Shown here: positions 54,772-64,000 of the stretch, one piece after another
How positions within the stretch are numbered: position 1 is the first letter of the stretch
Layout: the number at the start of each line of letters is the position of its first letter
NCBI RefSeq assembly: GCF_001625215.2
Contig: NC_030387.2
Span: forward strand, 39,889,606 to 39,953,605
Direction: 5' to 3'
Origin: Daucus carota subsp. sativus
Lineage: Eukaryota; Streptophyta; Magnoliopsida; Apiales; Apiaceae
DNA: 64,000 nucleotides
Notes under the pieces: model-generated
Databases searched by the model: none
What the model was told of the DNA's origin: nothing
What the model saw: only the letters and a program-made list of their open reading frames with translations
Translations under genes and position numbers: made by a program

Positions 54772-56195
54772 TATATATATATAAAGGAGGATGCGGGCGT
54801 CTCTAGAATTGCTCGATTCAGTCTTCTGATTTTTCTTAAATTTCGGAGAGAATATAGTTATAATTCAAAAAATCATGTTCAAGAATTCTAAAAGTAATAC
54901 AATTCTTTTCTTATTGAGTTCCAAATGTCATACAATTCTAAAAAATCATATTGAAGAATTCTAAAGGTAATATAATTCTTTTCTTATTGGATAGAAAATA
55001 TAATCATAACTTAAAAAATAGGTTTAAGAATTCCAAAGTAATACAATTCTTTTCTTATTGAGTTCCAAATGTAATACAATTCTAAAAAATCATATTGAAG
55101 AATTCTAAAGGTAATATAATTTTTTTCTTATTGGATAGAAAATATAATCATAACTTAAAAAATCAGGTTCAAAAATTCTAAAGCTAATACAATTCTTTTC
55201 TTATTGGATTCCAGAGATAATACAATTTATATATCTAAAAATTAATTTTCTTAATTTTAAAATAGAAAACAAAATTAAGAATTGTTCGAATATCGTGAAG
55301 GCTGAGATATCAACCTTCAAAAAGAGGCTGAAGTACGTTTTTGTCTTCACAAGCAGCATAAACAATTGTAATGCCAAGGAAACAACTGTTTTTTATGAAC
55401 ACAGTTCGTCAGGCTTTAAGTTCAATGCTATAAAAGATTTCACTATCCACGGAGTACACTCCTAAGAACATCTCCAAACAAAAGGCGCAAGATTTCTTTG
55501 TGTAAATTAATCTTCAATCTTATCTTCGTGAGAATGTTAGTTTGGACTTTGCGGTAAAATTATGATTCAAAAAATCAGGTTCAAGGATTCAAAAAGATTG
55601 TAATACAATTTATATATCAAAAAAATAATATTCTTAAATTTAATATAGAAAATATTATTAAGAATTGTTCAATTTCGTCTTATAATTTCTTTAAATTTCA
55701 AATTGAAAATAAAATTATCATCTAAAAATTAGGTTCAAGTATTATAAAGATGAAAAGATTGTAAAGATAATACAATTCTTTTTCTTATTTGGGAATGATA
55801 AAAAGAATAAGATTTTATTTATTCAAAATAGGTGACGTGGAATTGTTCAAACTAATATCTAAATTATAATATTTTGTTATTAGTATTGTGTTTGATAAGA
55901 GAGAGGCTCAAACTAATTTTGATATATTATAATATTTAATTTTGTCATAAAATTAATAATTATGGGTTAATATTGTCTTTGACGGGTGGGCGGTTCAAAC
56001 TAATTTTATTATTAGCATTGTGTTTGACGGGATGACCACTTAAACAAGTTTTTATACTAATCGTAATATTTTTTTATTAGTGATATGTTTAACCGGAAGA
56101 TGACTCAACATAATTTTTATAATTTTTATTCTATTATAATACTAATTCGTATCAAAATTTATAACGCCGCCGCGAAGCGCGACTTTATTCACTAT
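54772..56195 (+). mobile_element. Helitron-like element, copy 2 (diverged)
   Basis: Abuts copy 1 directly. The shared 5' segment tatataaaggaggatgcggg starts near 54776, and the 3' hairpin gccgcgaagcgcgac (about 56170) is followed by 'cactat', so the CTAG end is mutated. It contains a unique central insert (55277-55560) not seen in copies 1 and 3. Confidence 0.65.
55277..55465 (+). other. Coding-like segment inside Helitron copy 2
   Basis: An open frame of 62 codons without ATG start: VKAEISTFKKRLKYVFVF, TSSINNCNAKETTVFYEHSS, FNAIKDFTIHGVHS then TAA. Its base composition is richer in G and C than the rest of the element. Helitrons often capture gene fragments. I do not recognise the source gene. 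It could also be chance in this composition. Confidence 0.3.
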
Positions 56196-56389
56196 AATCC
56201 AAAAAATCAAGTTCAAGAATTCTAAAAGTAATACAATTATTTTCTTATTGAATTCTAAATATGATAAAATTCTTTTCTTATTTAGTAATTCTAAAAGAAA
56301 TATGATTATATTTATTTAAAATAGCAGTAATAGATAAAATATAATTTATATTTAAAATTTGTAAGGTAATATGTACAATTCTTATTTTC

Positions 56390-56651
56390 TACTCCCTCCG
56401 TCCCAAATTAACTGTCCAGTTTGACTTTTTGATGGTCAATTTGACCCAACTTTGACTGAAAATTAAAAATTATTCTTTTACGATTTTACAAAACTGAAAA
56501 ATATATTCTAAAATAGATTTGATAATCTTTTCAATGATATATATTTCATAATTTTATTCAGTTATTTAATATACATATTTTTCAGTCAAAGTTGGGTCAA
56601 ATTGACCATCAAAAAGTCAAACTGGACAGTTAATTTGGGACGGAGGGAGTA
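56390..56651. mobile_element. Stowaway-type MITE, 262 bp, near-perfect palindrome ends
   Basis: Starts tactccctccgtcccaaatt and ends aatttgggacggagggagta. The first ~65 bp (including 'tgactttttgatggtcaatt') are repeated in inverse at the right end with almost no mismatch, so this is a young copy. It lies between Helitron copies 2 and 3. Confidence 0.93.
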
Positions 56652-57034
56652 TAAGATATAAGATATATAAAATTATTATTATTATTTTCATTTTCGATTT
56701 AGTCTTATAATTTTCTTAAATTTCGAATAGAAAATAAAGGATTGTAATGATAATAATCATTAAAAAAACTCATAGCAAAAAAATTAGAAACATAAAAGAA
56801 TAATAATTTTTAACTAATAAATAGGAATAAAAAATAAAAATAAATAACAAATAAAATAATATATATAAAACAGGAATCATATATTGATTTTTTTAATTTT
56901 TTTAACGTAATTGATTTTATGTTAATGTAAATAATTCTTGATTAGTATTGTGTTTGACGGGCACGGGAGGCGGCCCAAACTATTTTTTATCTAAATAATA
57001 ATAAATTTACCAGCATTTGTATATTATAAAAAAA
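56652..57034. other. Partial Helitron-derived sequence
   Basis: 56860-57000 repeats the internal unit of the Helitron family ('attagtattgtgtttgacgg', 'gcacgggaggcggcccaaac'). 57008-57034 repeats the sequence upstream of copy 1 ('accagcatttgtatattata'), so the later duplication included flanking DNA. Confidence 0.5.
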
Positions 57035-58226
57035 TCAATATATATATATATAAAGGAGGATGCGGGCGTCTCTAGAATTGTTCGATTCAGTCTTCTGATT
57101 TTTCTTAAATTTCGGAGAGAAAATATAATTATAATTCAAAAATAAGGTTCAAGAATTCTAAAAGTAATACAACTCTTTTCTTATTGAATTCTAAAAATGA
57201 TACAACTCTTTTTCTTTTTATTTAGTATTTCTTATTGAATTCTAAAGATAATACAATTTTTTTCTTATTTAGTACTCCTAAAAGAAATAGAATTATATTT
57301 AAAAAATTAGGTTTTAACCAATGATTAGGAATCATAAAATAATAATAATTAACAAAAAAATAGGATATACTCTATAAAATAAGAATCATATATTGATTTT
57401 ATAATAATGTAAATGATTCTTGATTAGTATTGTGTTTGACGTGCACGGGAGGCGGCCCAAACTAATTTTTATCTAAATAATAATAATTTTCCAATTAGTA
57501 TTATGTTTGACGAGAAAGTGGCTAATATAATTTTTATCTATGTTATAATTTTTTTTTTGTTGAAACGGCGGTTCAAAATAATTACAAAATAAAATAGGAT
57601 GTATAAAATAGGAATCATATATTGATTTTATAATAATGTAAATGATTCTTGATTAGTATTGTGTTTGACGGGAACGGGAGGCGGCCCAAACTAATTTTTA
57701 TCTAAATAATAATAAATTTTCTATTAGTATTATGTTTGATGGGAAAGTGGCTAAAATAATTTTTTGTCCATGTTATAATATATTTTTTTTGTTAAAACGG
57801 TACCACGGTTCAAATTAATTTTTATCCAGTTATAATCTTTAATTTTATCATAATTAGAATAATTTTATTAGTGTTGTGTTTGACAGTATAGCGACTTAAA
57901 CTAATATCTAAATTGTAATGTTTTTTTATTAGTATTGTGTTTGACAAGAGAGCGGCTCAAACTAATTTTGATCTAAATTATAATATTTAATTTTATCTTA
58001 AAAATAATAATTATGGATTAATATTGTCTTTGACGGGAGGGAAGTTCGAACTAATTTTATTATTAGTATTGTGTTTGACATGATGTCCACTTATACAAAT
58101 TTTTGTACTAATTATAATATTTTTTTTATTAGTGATATGTTTAACGGGAAGATGACTCAAAATAATTTTAATGCTATTCATATCAAAATTTATAACGCCG
58201 CCGCGAAGCGCGGCTTTTTTCACTAG
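57035..58226 (+). mobile_element. Helitron-like element, copy 3
   Basis: Nearly identical to copy 1 but lacks ~320 bp of its 5' region. It starts near A|TCAATATATATATATATAAA; the 3' hairpin gccgcgaagcgcggc is at 58200-58214 and CTAG|T ends at 58226. An 'aaaatttataacgccg' context precedes both hairpins. Confidence 0.78.
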
Positions 58227-58470
58227 TTACTTAACTATAATTCACATTGATCAAATAAGATTTCAAGAATCAAATAGGTTATTAATATAACTAATCGGAG
58301 GTTGATCAAGAATTTTCCGCTATTCAAAGAATTTCAAAACATTATTTCTCTATAATTATTTTTACCATTAATACATGCTATAACTACAAATTTAATTTTT
58401 TTCCACCAACTATTAGTTTAATTTTCAAAATTACAGAAGCACTAATAAGTTTTGGTCACAACCGAGCTCT

Positions 58471-58516
58471 ACGACGTCGTATGCAGTACAAAACTGCGCG
58501 CACGACTACAGTCGTG
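58471..58516 (+). promoter_or_regulatory. Palindromic motifs upstream of the pseudouridine synthase gene
   Basis: acgacgtcgt (about 58470-58479) is a perfect palindrome with a GACGTC core as bound by bZIP factors. cacgactacagtcgtg (58501-58516) has 6-bp inverted arms. Both lie within 90 bp of the ATG. Function is inferred only from motif form. Confidence 0.35.
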
Positions 58517-58559
58517 ATATAACTCTTAAGCAGCTTTTTTGTGTTGCTGCAAATCAGTG

Positions 58560-61500
58560 ATGAAGCGCGAGAGAGACGAGATGGAGAGCATTGTTTGGCA
58601 AACCCCCGCCAATCCACCCCAACGCCACGACTACATCTTCAACAACGGTAATCCCCCAAACACGCCCTTACGATTTAAATCCCAATGTTTCAATTATTCC
58701 TTAATTAATTCCTTAATATTGAACTGTTAATTCACATCTTCAGGAGTTCGTTATGTCAGGCCCTATTACTTTGAGTTCATATCTCATGTATGTGTGTATA
58801 ATTGTTTTTGTAATACTTTTGTAATTGTTTTTATAATAATTGTTAAAGTTTGTGAGTGTTGTGAAGCGCTAGTTGAATTTGTTCCACAGGCGAAGAAACG
58901 GTGGGCGGGGAAGACGATTGTTGATCTTTTTGCGGATGAGTTCAAAGGCCGGCCTCGCGATTACTATGTATGTGTTTACTTGTTTGTTTTGGTTTTTGAT
59001 TGGTTTCGGACTATTTATGGGTTGTAATGTTTAGAATTAGCTCGTTTAAGTAATTTGATATCGGTAGATACTTCAATAGTAGGTTATTATGGTTTGTTAT
59101 CTTTGAATAGATTAGTACTCATGAAGTGAAGAGTGAGTGAGGAAATGGATTTGAATGTGGCGAATGAGTAATGAATTCAAAGGCCAGCCTCGTTACTTGT
59201 TCGTTCCAGTTTTTGATTAGTTTCAGACTATTTTTCGGTTGTAATTTTTGGAATTAGGCCGTTTAGGTGATTTAATGTTGGTAGATACTTTTATAGTAGT
59301 CAATTATGATTTTTTTTTCTTTTTCTGGATGGATTAGTACTCATGAAGTGAAGAGTGAGTTGGGAAATAAGATTTGAATGTGACGAATGAGTAATGATGT
59401 TATGATGTGATGATATATTATCGGTAGCTAGCTACACTTCATGTGCAAGAGATTTATGATATGCTACACATTTTCAATACTGGCTATAATTGATAAAGTG
59501 CTTGTTTTGTATATTTTATTTATTTTTTAATAATGGACATAGTTGAAACTTATTTAGATGGCTTGCCTAAAGACTCATTTAGTTGATCTAACAAGGACTC
59601 TGAAAAGTGCCATGTGAACACTAATATAATACACTAATGGAGATATAAGATTGCCAATTTTTGTGGGACCAATTATGAGTTAATTGATGTGATATTATAA
59701 TTACGGATTATATTTAAAAAGTAACATGTAGGACCATTTTGGGAGGAAGGTGCCAAAAATTATTTTGATGAGAGAAAATAGGCATTGAATTTATTGGCAA
59801 AGTTCACCCCTTTAGGATGATGGTTTGTGCCAACAATTAGAGATGGTTGAGAACTCCACTTATTTAGGAGTGGAAAATGTTCCAACTTTTAGGAAGAGTG
59901 TGATTTTGTTTGTATTTCTTAGTTCATATGTTTGTTATGAGATTATTAGACGATTAACTCTTTCAAAAGTCTAAGGTGTCTAGAAGAACCACTATATGGA
60001 TCTTTTACATTAATCCTACTCTCGCTCAAAAGTTGCATAAGAATGAACAGATAAAGAGGGGATCACCATAGCAAACCTACCAAGGGGCACAAACTCACCA
60101 AGGAGCAACAATAACTTGACCATAGTAAATTGTACTCCCTCTGTCCCATAATAATAGTCGCTTTTACTTTTGACACGTGATTTGAGGTGTAAAAAAACAT
60201 ACTTCTACATATTATTTTTCAAATTTTCTTTTTCTGAATAAAAAATTTAACATCTATATTTTTATTCAGAAAAAGAAATTTTGAAAATAATATGTAGAAA
60301 TATGTTTTTTATACACCTCAAATCACGTGTCAAAAGTCAAAGCGACTATTATTATGGGACAAAGGGAAATATCGCCCATAGGAAGGCGTGAATTCGAGAC
60401 CTTTTTTTGTAAACTTAGCTTTCATACCATGTTCTCTTAAAAGTCAGTGCTCGATTTGTTTAAAGGGAATAATATTGGGTGGAAATGTACTATTTATATA
60501 TATAAATATTCATAATTTTCAGTTCTGTTCTCCATTTTATGTATAATATATGCAATTTTAAACTAGAGCCTAATACTACAAATTTGAATATATTTATATA
60601 TATGCCTCAATTTATTTACAAGTCTCGCTATAGAAAATTTGCACTCATAATTTTCATTCTCCCCTCTTGTATCTATGTAAACCACAATTGTTAATTGTAG
60701 CCTGTCCTACTTAATTCCTGAGTTTATTGTAGGTTTCCGCTGTTGAATCTGGTCGGATACAGGTTGAAGGAGAAACGGTGCCAGCATCGTATATAGTCCA
60801 GTCATCCCAAAAGATTAGCCACTTCTTGCACAGGTTGTTCAACATTCATGTTATTTTAATTGTTAGGCTGCTTAGGCAACTGCTCTTCTGTTTTAGTTGG
60901 ACTGCGAATATAAATTTTCTATCTGTGCATTAATGTAGGCATGAACCACCAGTCATGGCCTTGGATGTCATAATTCTGCAAAAGGAACCAGATGTCTTGA
61001 CTGTTTATAAGCCTGCATCTGTCCCTGTAAGTTGATCTGAGTATTAATACTTTATTGTTCCATCTATCCTGTTCACCTGTATATTTTGGACAGACCATAG
61101 CTTGTTTTAGTAGTGCATTTGTGTTTGGTGTTTGCATGCACATGTCTACATAAAAAAATAAAAGATAACTTCTACACTTGGGATTCAGCTCTCCCTGACC
61201 TTGAATTTTGTATAGGTACTTGTATCACCTTTCAAAAAGCCTAGATGAATATTAATGAAATTTATCTGAACAACCTTCTATTGGTAGGTTGTGAACACGT
61301 AAACAGTCATTTGAATTTCCTGACTTTGTCCATTGAAAACTTTAGGCAATGCAATCTCGGAATCATGTTTCTTAAAGTGAGATGGCCAACCATATAATTG
61401 CAAAGTTCACTATTCTTGGGATATCAAATAGGAACCAGTGGACAGTCTTACAAAGAGAACGGTCTTGTGGTTCCATTTACAGGATATTGGAATTATACAT

Positions 61501-63548
61501 GATTGGATGAAGACAATGCTATAAGTCTTGAAAATATAAATTTGACTTTCCTGTTTATGTGCTCTAGAAAGTTACAACCTTGCATGTAAAACACGAGGGA
61601 AAGATCCAGCATATTTTAAGCAGACTCAATTTCTTCTGCTTAAGCTATTGTCTTTACTTAGTCATTCTCTGATCTTATCTAGGTGCATCCATGTGGTCAA
61701 TACCGTAAGAACACGGTCGTTGGCATTCTTCAGGCAGAGCATGACTTAGCACCTCTATTTCGTATCCATTTTTCTTTTGGCTTTTCACTAAATATCTCAA
61801 GTTTTCAGGGTGATATCATATCTGTAGCCTTCTTTATCTGTAATCATGTGTTTCTGTTACTCCATTCATAAAGAAATTTTCAAATTTTGTTTTTATCTTG
61901 ATGATGCCATATTAGCTATTCATCGACTCGATCGCTTGGTCTCAGGACTGCTTATCTTGGCCAGAAGTGCTTCTAAGGCTGATTTTTTCAGGCAACAGGT
62001 AAACTGAATTGCGTCTTTGCTTTTAAGTAGGTATATGATGGTTTTTTTTTTTTTTGCTAATTCGTATATGATGGTTTTTAAATGCTTTAGCATTGTATTT
62101 GAGAATTTAATGTAGCTCACTTAATGTGCTTTATGTGATTATCAGATTGTCGATAGTTCCTCTATCTGGTTGTTCTTCAATGTTAATGTAGCTCATTTAA
62201 TGTGCTTTATGTAATTATCAGATTGTCGATAGTTCCTCTATCTGGTTTTTCTTCCATATGGTCATGGTTTAATAACAACAGTCATCATTAACAGGACAAC
62301 ATCATGTATATCTAGTGTATATTGCTGCTTCTGGCTGCCTATATCTGTTGGCTCCATTGCATGGCAGTCGATTAAAAATCAATGTTTGCCATATAAATAG
62401 TTTTTATGTCAGAAGAGGAAAATGATATGTAGAAACTGTTGCACTTGTTAATGAGAACAATATCAACATAGGATTTAGACTTCTTTCTTGACTCTCCTGA
62501 CTATGGTTATTTGTTAAAATATAAGACCGCGTGGAACTGCTACTACTAGGGTTACAAACTTATAATATATTCAAGTGAACACCGGGACTAAACAGTTCGG
62601 GCATAAGCTCAAGTTTGAACTCGACCGAACTATAATTTCCAAGCTAAGCTTGACAAAGTTCGATATGTTCAAGCTCAGCTTGAAAGCTCAAGTCGATTCT
62701 TCTAATACAAAAGCTTGAATGTGATAAGTCGGCTCGAGTTTGACTGAATTTGATATGACACACACATACACACATATATACGACATCACCCACCCTCTAT
62801 ATGTCATCACCCACCTAGGGCCCTCCCCTGCCCCCACTCAATCCACCCCGGGCCACTAGAGCCTCGCCAAGGCTCCGGACAGGCTCCTGACAGCCCCAAG
62901 AGCCAAAAATGGGCCCGCCTGTCGCACTAGGCTCCATCTAGACCCAACTCGGGGTCCATATCCGGCCCCAAAACCCTTCAGATTCCACTTAATTGCATTG
63001 GTTTGTATTGGAGTAGGACCCTATATATATAAAAGCTCGATTATGCTTTCGAGCTTCATGAACGGAGTGATTGGAAACTCAAGTTTGATTTTTGTTGAAC
63101 CAAATTTGAATATTTTACGAGCCAAGCTTGAATAGCTCACCAACAAACTCATTTACACCCCTGATTGCTTCATCTTAAAGCACAGTATTAAAAGGGGACT
63201 AGCCGACTAGCTGTAGTTATCATTTTTTCTTGTCCATCTGCAGTTTTCACAAGAAAATGTAGGTTTTTTTTGTTTTACCAAGCTGTTACTCTTCCAGATT
63301 GAATCAGGTGTGATAGAGAAGAAATACATTGCAAAGGTCGTTGGAGTATTTCCCGAGGATGAGGTATGCTACTGAGATTTCTTATTACATGTACTTCTTA
63401 TTGATATCTAGTATCTTAGTTTGCTTCCACCTTTTTCCCCTCGTGCTAATATTATGTTTCACATCTGCTGTTCATTTCATGATTAAATCAGAAAATTGTC
63501 GATGCAAACGTAAATTTCAATGCCCGAGAAGGAAGAAGCACAGCGGAG
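58560..63548 (+). CDS. RNA pseudouridine synthase 7-type (RluA family), 5' nine exons; continues past window end
   Basis: Exons: 58560-58647, 58744-58787, 58890-58967, 60733-60833, 60939-61026, 61683-61761, 61916-61998, 63298-63363, 63492-63548. All introns are GT-AG and phases agree, giving 228 residues so far. The start MKRERDEMESIVWQTPANPP, then VRPYYFEFISH, KKRWAGKTIVDLFADEF and GRPRDYYVSAVESGRI match plant RNA pseudouridine synthase 7. An S4-like RNA-binding region (about 45-105) precedes the catalytic domain. VLTVYKPASVPVHPCGQY and HRLDRLVSGLLI follow; D165 in HRLD is the catalytic aspartate of the RluA family. Then IEKKYIAKVVGVFPEDE and REGRSTAE. The enzyme converts uridine to pseudouridine in RNA; the target is not evident. 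The rest of the gene lies beyond 64000, so it is partial here. Introns 3 and 7 carry transposons. Confidence 0.93.
58938..59397 (+). repeat. Tandem duplication of the exon 3 end plus intron in the PUS7 gene
   Basis: Unit 1 (58938-59172) starts inside exon 3 at gagttcaaaggccggcctcg. Unit 2 (59173-59397) starts gaattcaaaggccagcctcg and repeats the following intron text ('tttttgatt.gtttc.gactat', 'agtactcatgaagtgaagag'). In unit 2 a deletion has removed the splice donor ('cgcgattactat|gtatgt' became 'cgttacttg'). Confidence 0.85.
60133..60367. mobile_element. Stowaway-type MITE in PUS7 intron 3
   Basis: Starts tactccctctgtcccataat and ends attatgggacaaaggga; the last bases (aat instead of gta) are degraded. 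The arms are almost perfectly complementary around 'ctatatttttattcag', forming a ~110-bp stem. Confidence 0.88.
62108..62256. repeat. 73-bp tandem duplication in PUS7 intron 7
   Basis: 'aatgtagctca(c/t)ttaatgtgc' followed by 'attatcagattgtcgatagt' and 'tcctctatctggtt' occurs twice, with few differences. Confidence 0.9.
62547..63163. mobile_element. hAT-like element in PUS7 intron 7, with GC-rich insert
   Basis: The right end reversed, caggggtgtaaatgagtt, is the common plant hAT-type terminus; the left end tagggttacaaactta is weaker. Subterminal 'gctcaagtttga', 'agctcgatt' and 'caagcttgaa' motifs occur in both orientations. 62790-62985 is strikingly C/G-rich (cccaccctc, cccccactcaatcc, aggctcc repeats) and may be a separate insertion or captured sequence. 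No target duplication found. Confidence 0.5.
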
Positions 63549-63888
63549 GTAAAAGTTTATTAGTCACTGTTTAATTTATTTTTTAATTTTTATAAAAATT
63601 GATTAATGGTGCTTGCACTTGGATTGGTCTATGGTTATTATGAAAATATCTGTAGGATGACTTTTAAGTGGTAATAAATTTGTGGTGGTGCTAAAGGGTT
63701 ATGGATGAGTCGAATAACTACATGTTGATTTCTGAGAATTCTCCTGCTAAGCGGAATATATATACATGTTTCTCCTGTTTTTTTACTGTTGTTTAAGTTA
63801 TTAGCAAAGTAGCAACCCAATTTACTTTCTAGATAGAATATATCAGAGGATCAGTGTGTTTCAGAATTTGTTGTAATGTGATAGAAAG

Positions 63889-64000
63889 TACTCCCTCCGT
63901 CCCAAAATAGTTGTCACATTTCTATTTTTATTAGTCAAATTGACTAAGTTTTGACCAAAGATTATAAGTCAATCACTCATTATTTTAAAAAACTGAAAAT
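63889..64000. mobile_element. Stowaway-type MITE, left half (cut by window end)
   Basis: Begins tactccctccgtcccaaaat, the same terminus as the copies at 7368 and 56390, and continues 'gactaagttttgaccaaaga'. The right half is outside the window. It lies in PUS7 intron 9. Confidence 0.8.

Noticed and set aside
53243..58226. CRISPR-like or satellite array
   Set aside because: Units are diverged, of unequal length, not separated by unique spacers, and lie within elements ending in a Helitron hairpin and CTAG. The organism is a plant.

Overview
This is nuclear DNA of a flowering plant, almost certainly a eudicot. The intergenic DNA is very AT-rich, the genes have short exons split by GT-AG introns, and the products are plant-specific: two PP2-type F-box proteins, a heavy-metal-associated isoprenylated protein (HIPP), a plant DEK protein and an organelle/nuclear RluA-type pseudouridine synthase. 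There is also a nuclear tRNA-Ser. Transposons of nearly every plant order fill the rest: Mutator, hAT, Stowaway, Tourist, Helitron and LINE. I cannot name the species from sequence alone.

Layout. 1-29 kb is a gene-poor patchwork. A 2.65-kb block at 1-2646 recurs at 18810-21461 and carries the 3' end of a PP2 F-box gene; the second copy belongs to a nearly complete gene at 21341-22489 (minus). A second, intact PP2 F-box gene lies head to head with it at 24650-25942 (plus), and the 2.1 kb between them is filled by a Helitron and a TIR element. A J-domain-like gene without the HPD tripeptide is at 16614-17339 (minus). An internally deleted MuDRA-type Mutator element (13095-15668, perfect 9-bp target duplication) is nested in an older repeat. 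Two large fold-back (palindromic) repeats, at 9.7-10.8 and 26.8-27.5 kb, are associated with four diverged copies of a dispersed repeat. tRNA-Ser(UGA) is at 29121-29201, followed by a gene for an acidic single-pass membrane protein (29442-30056).

30-48 kb holds a 5'-truncated LINE (33278-35400, 11-bp target duplication), several MITEs, a HIPP gene with two metal-binding domains and a CaaX tail (38236-40404), and a tandemly duplicated locus for a very small membrane peptide (44915-45148 and a shortened copy at 46206-46286). Each peptide copy has its own TATA box and a different MITE in its upstream region.

48-64 kb holds a DEK-type chromatin gene (48892-52432) whose first coding exon is duplicated in tandem. 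Next comes a 5-kb cluster of Helitron-like copies (53.2-58.2 kb), and then the first nine exons of a pseudouridine synthase 7-type gene (58560 to beyond the window end). The genes are independently transcribed and do not form one pathway. The most unusual content is repeated exon-scale tandem duplication (HIPP exon 1, DEK exon 1, PUS7 exon 3) and the fold-back repeats.
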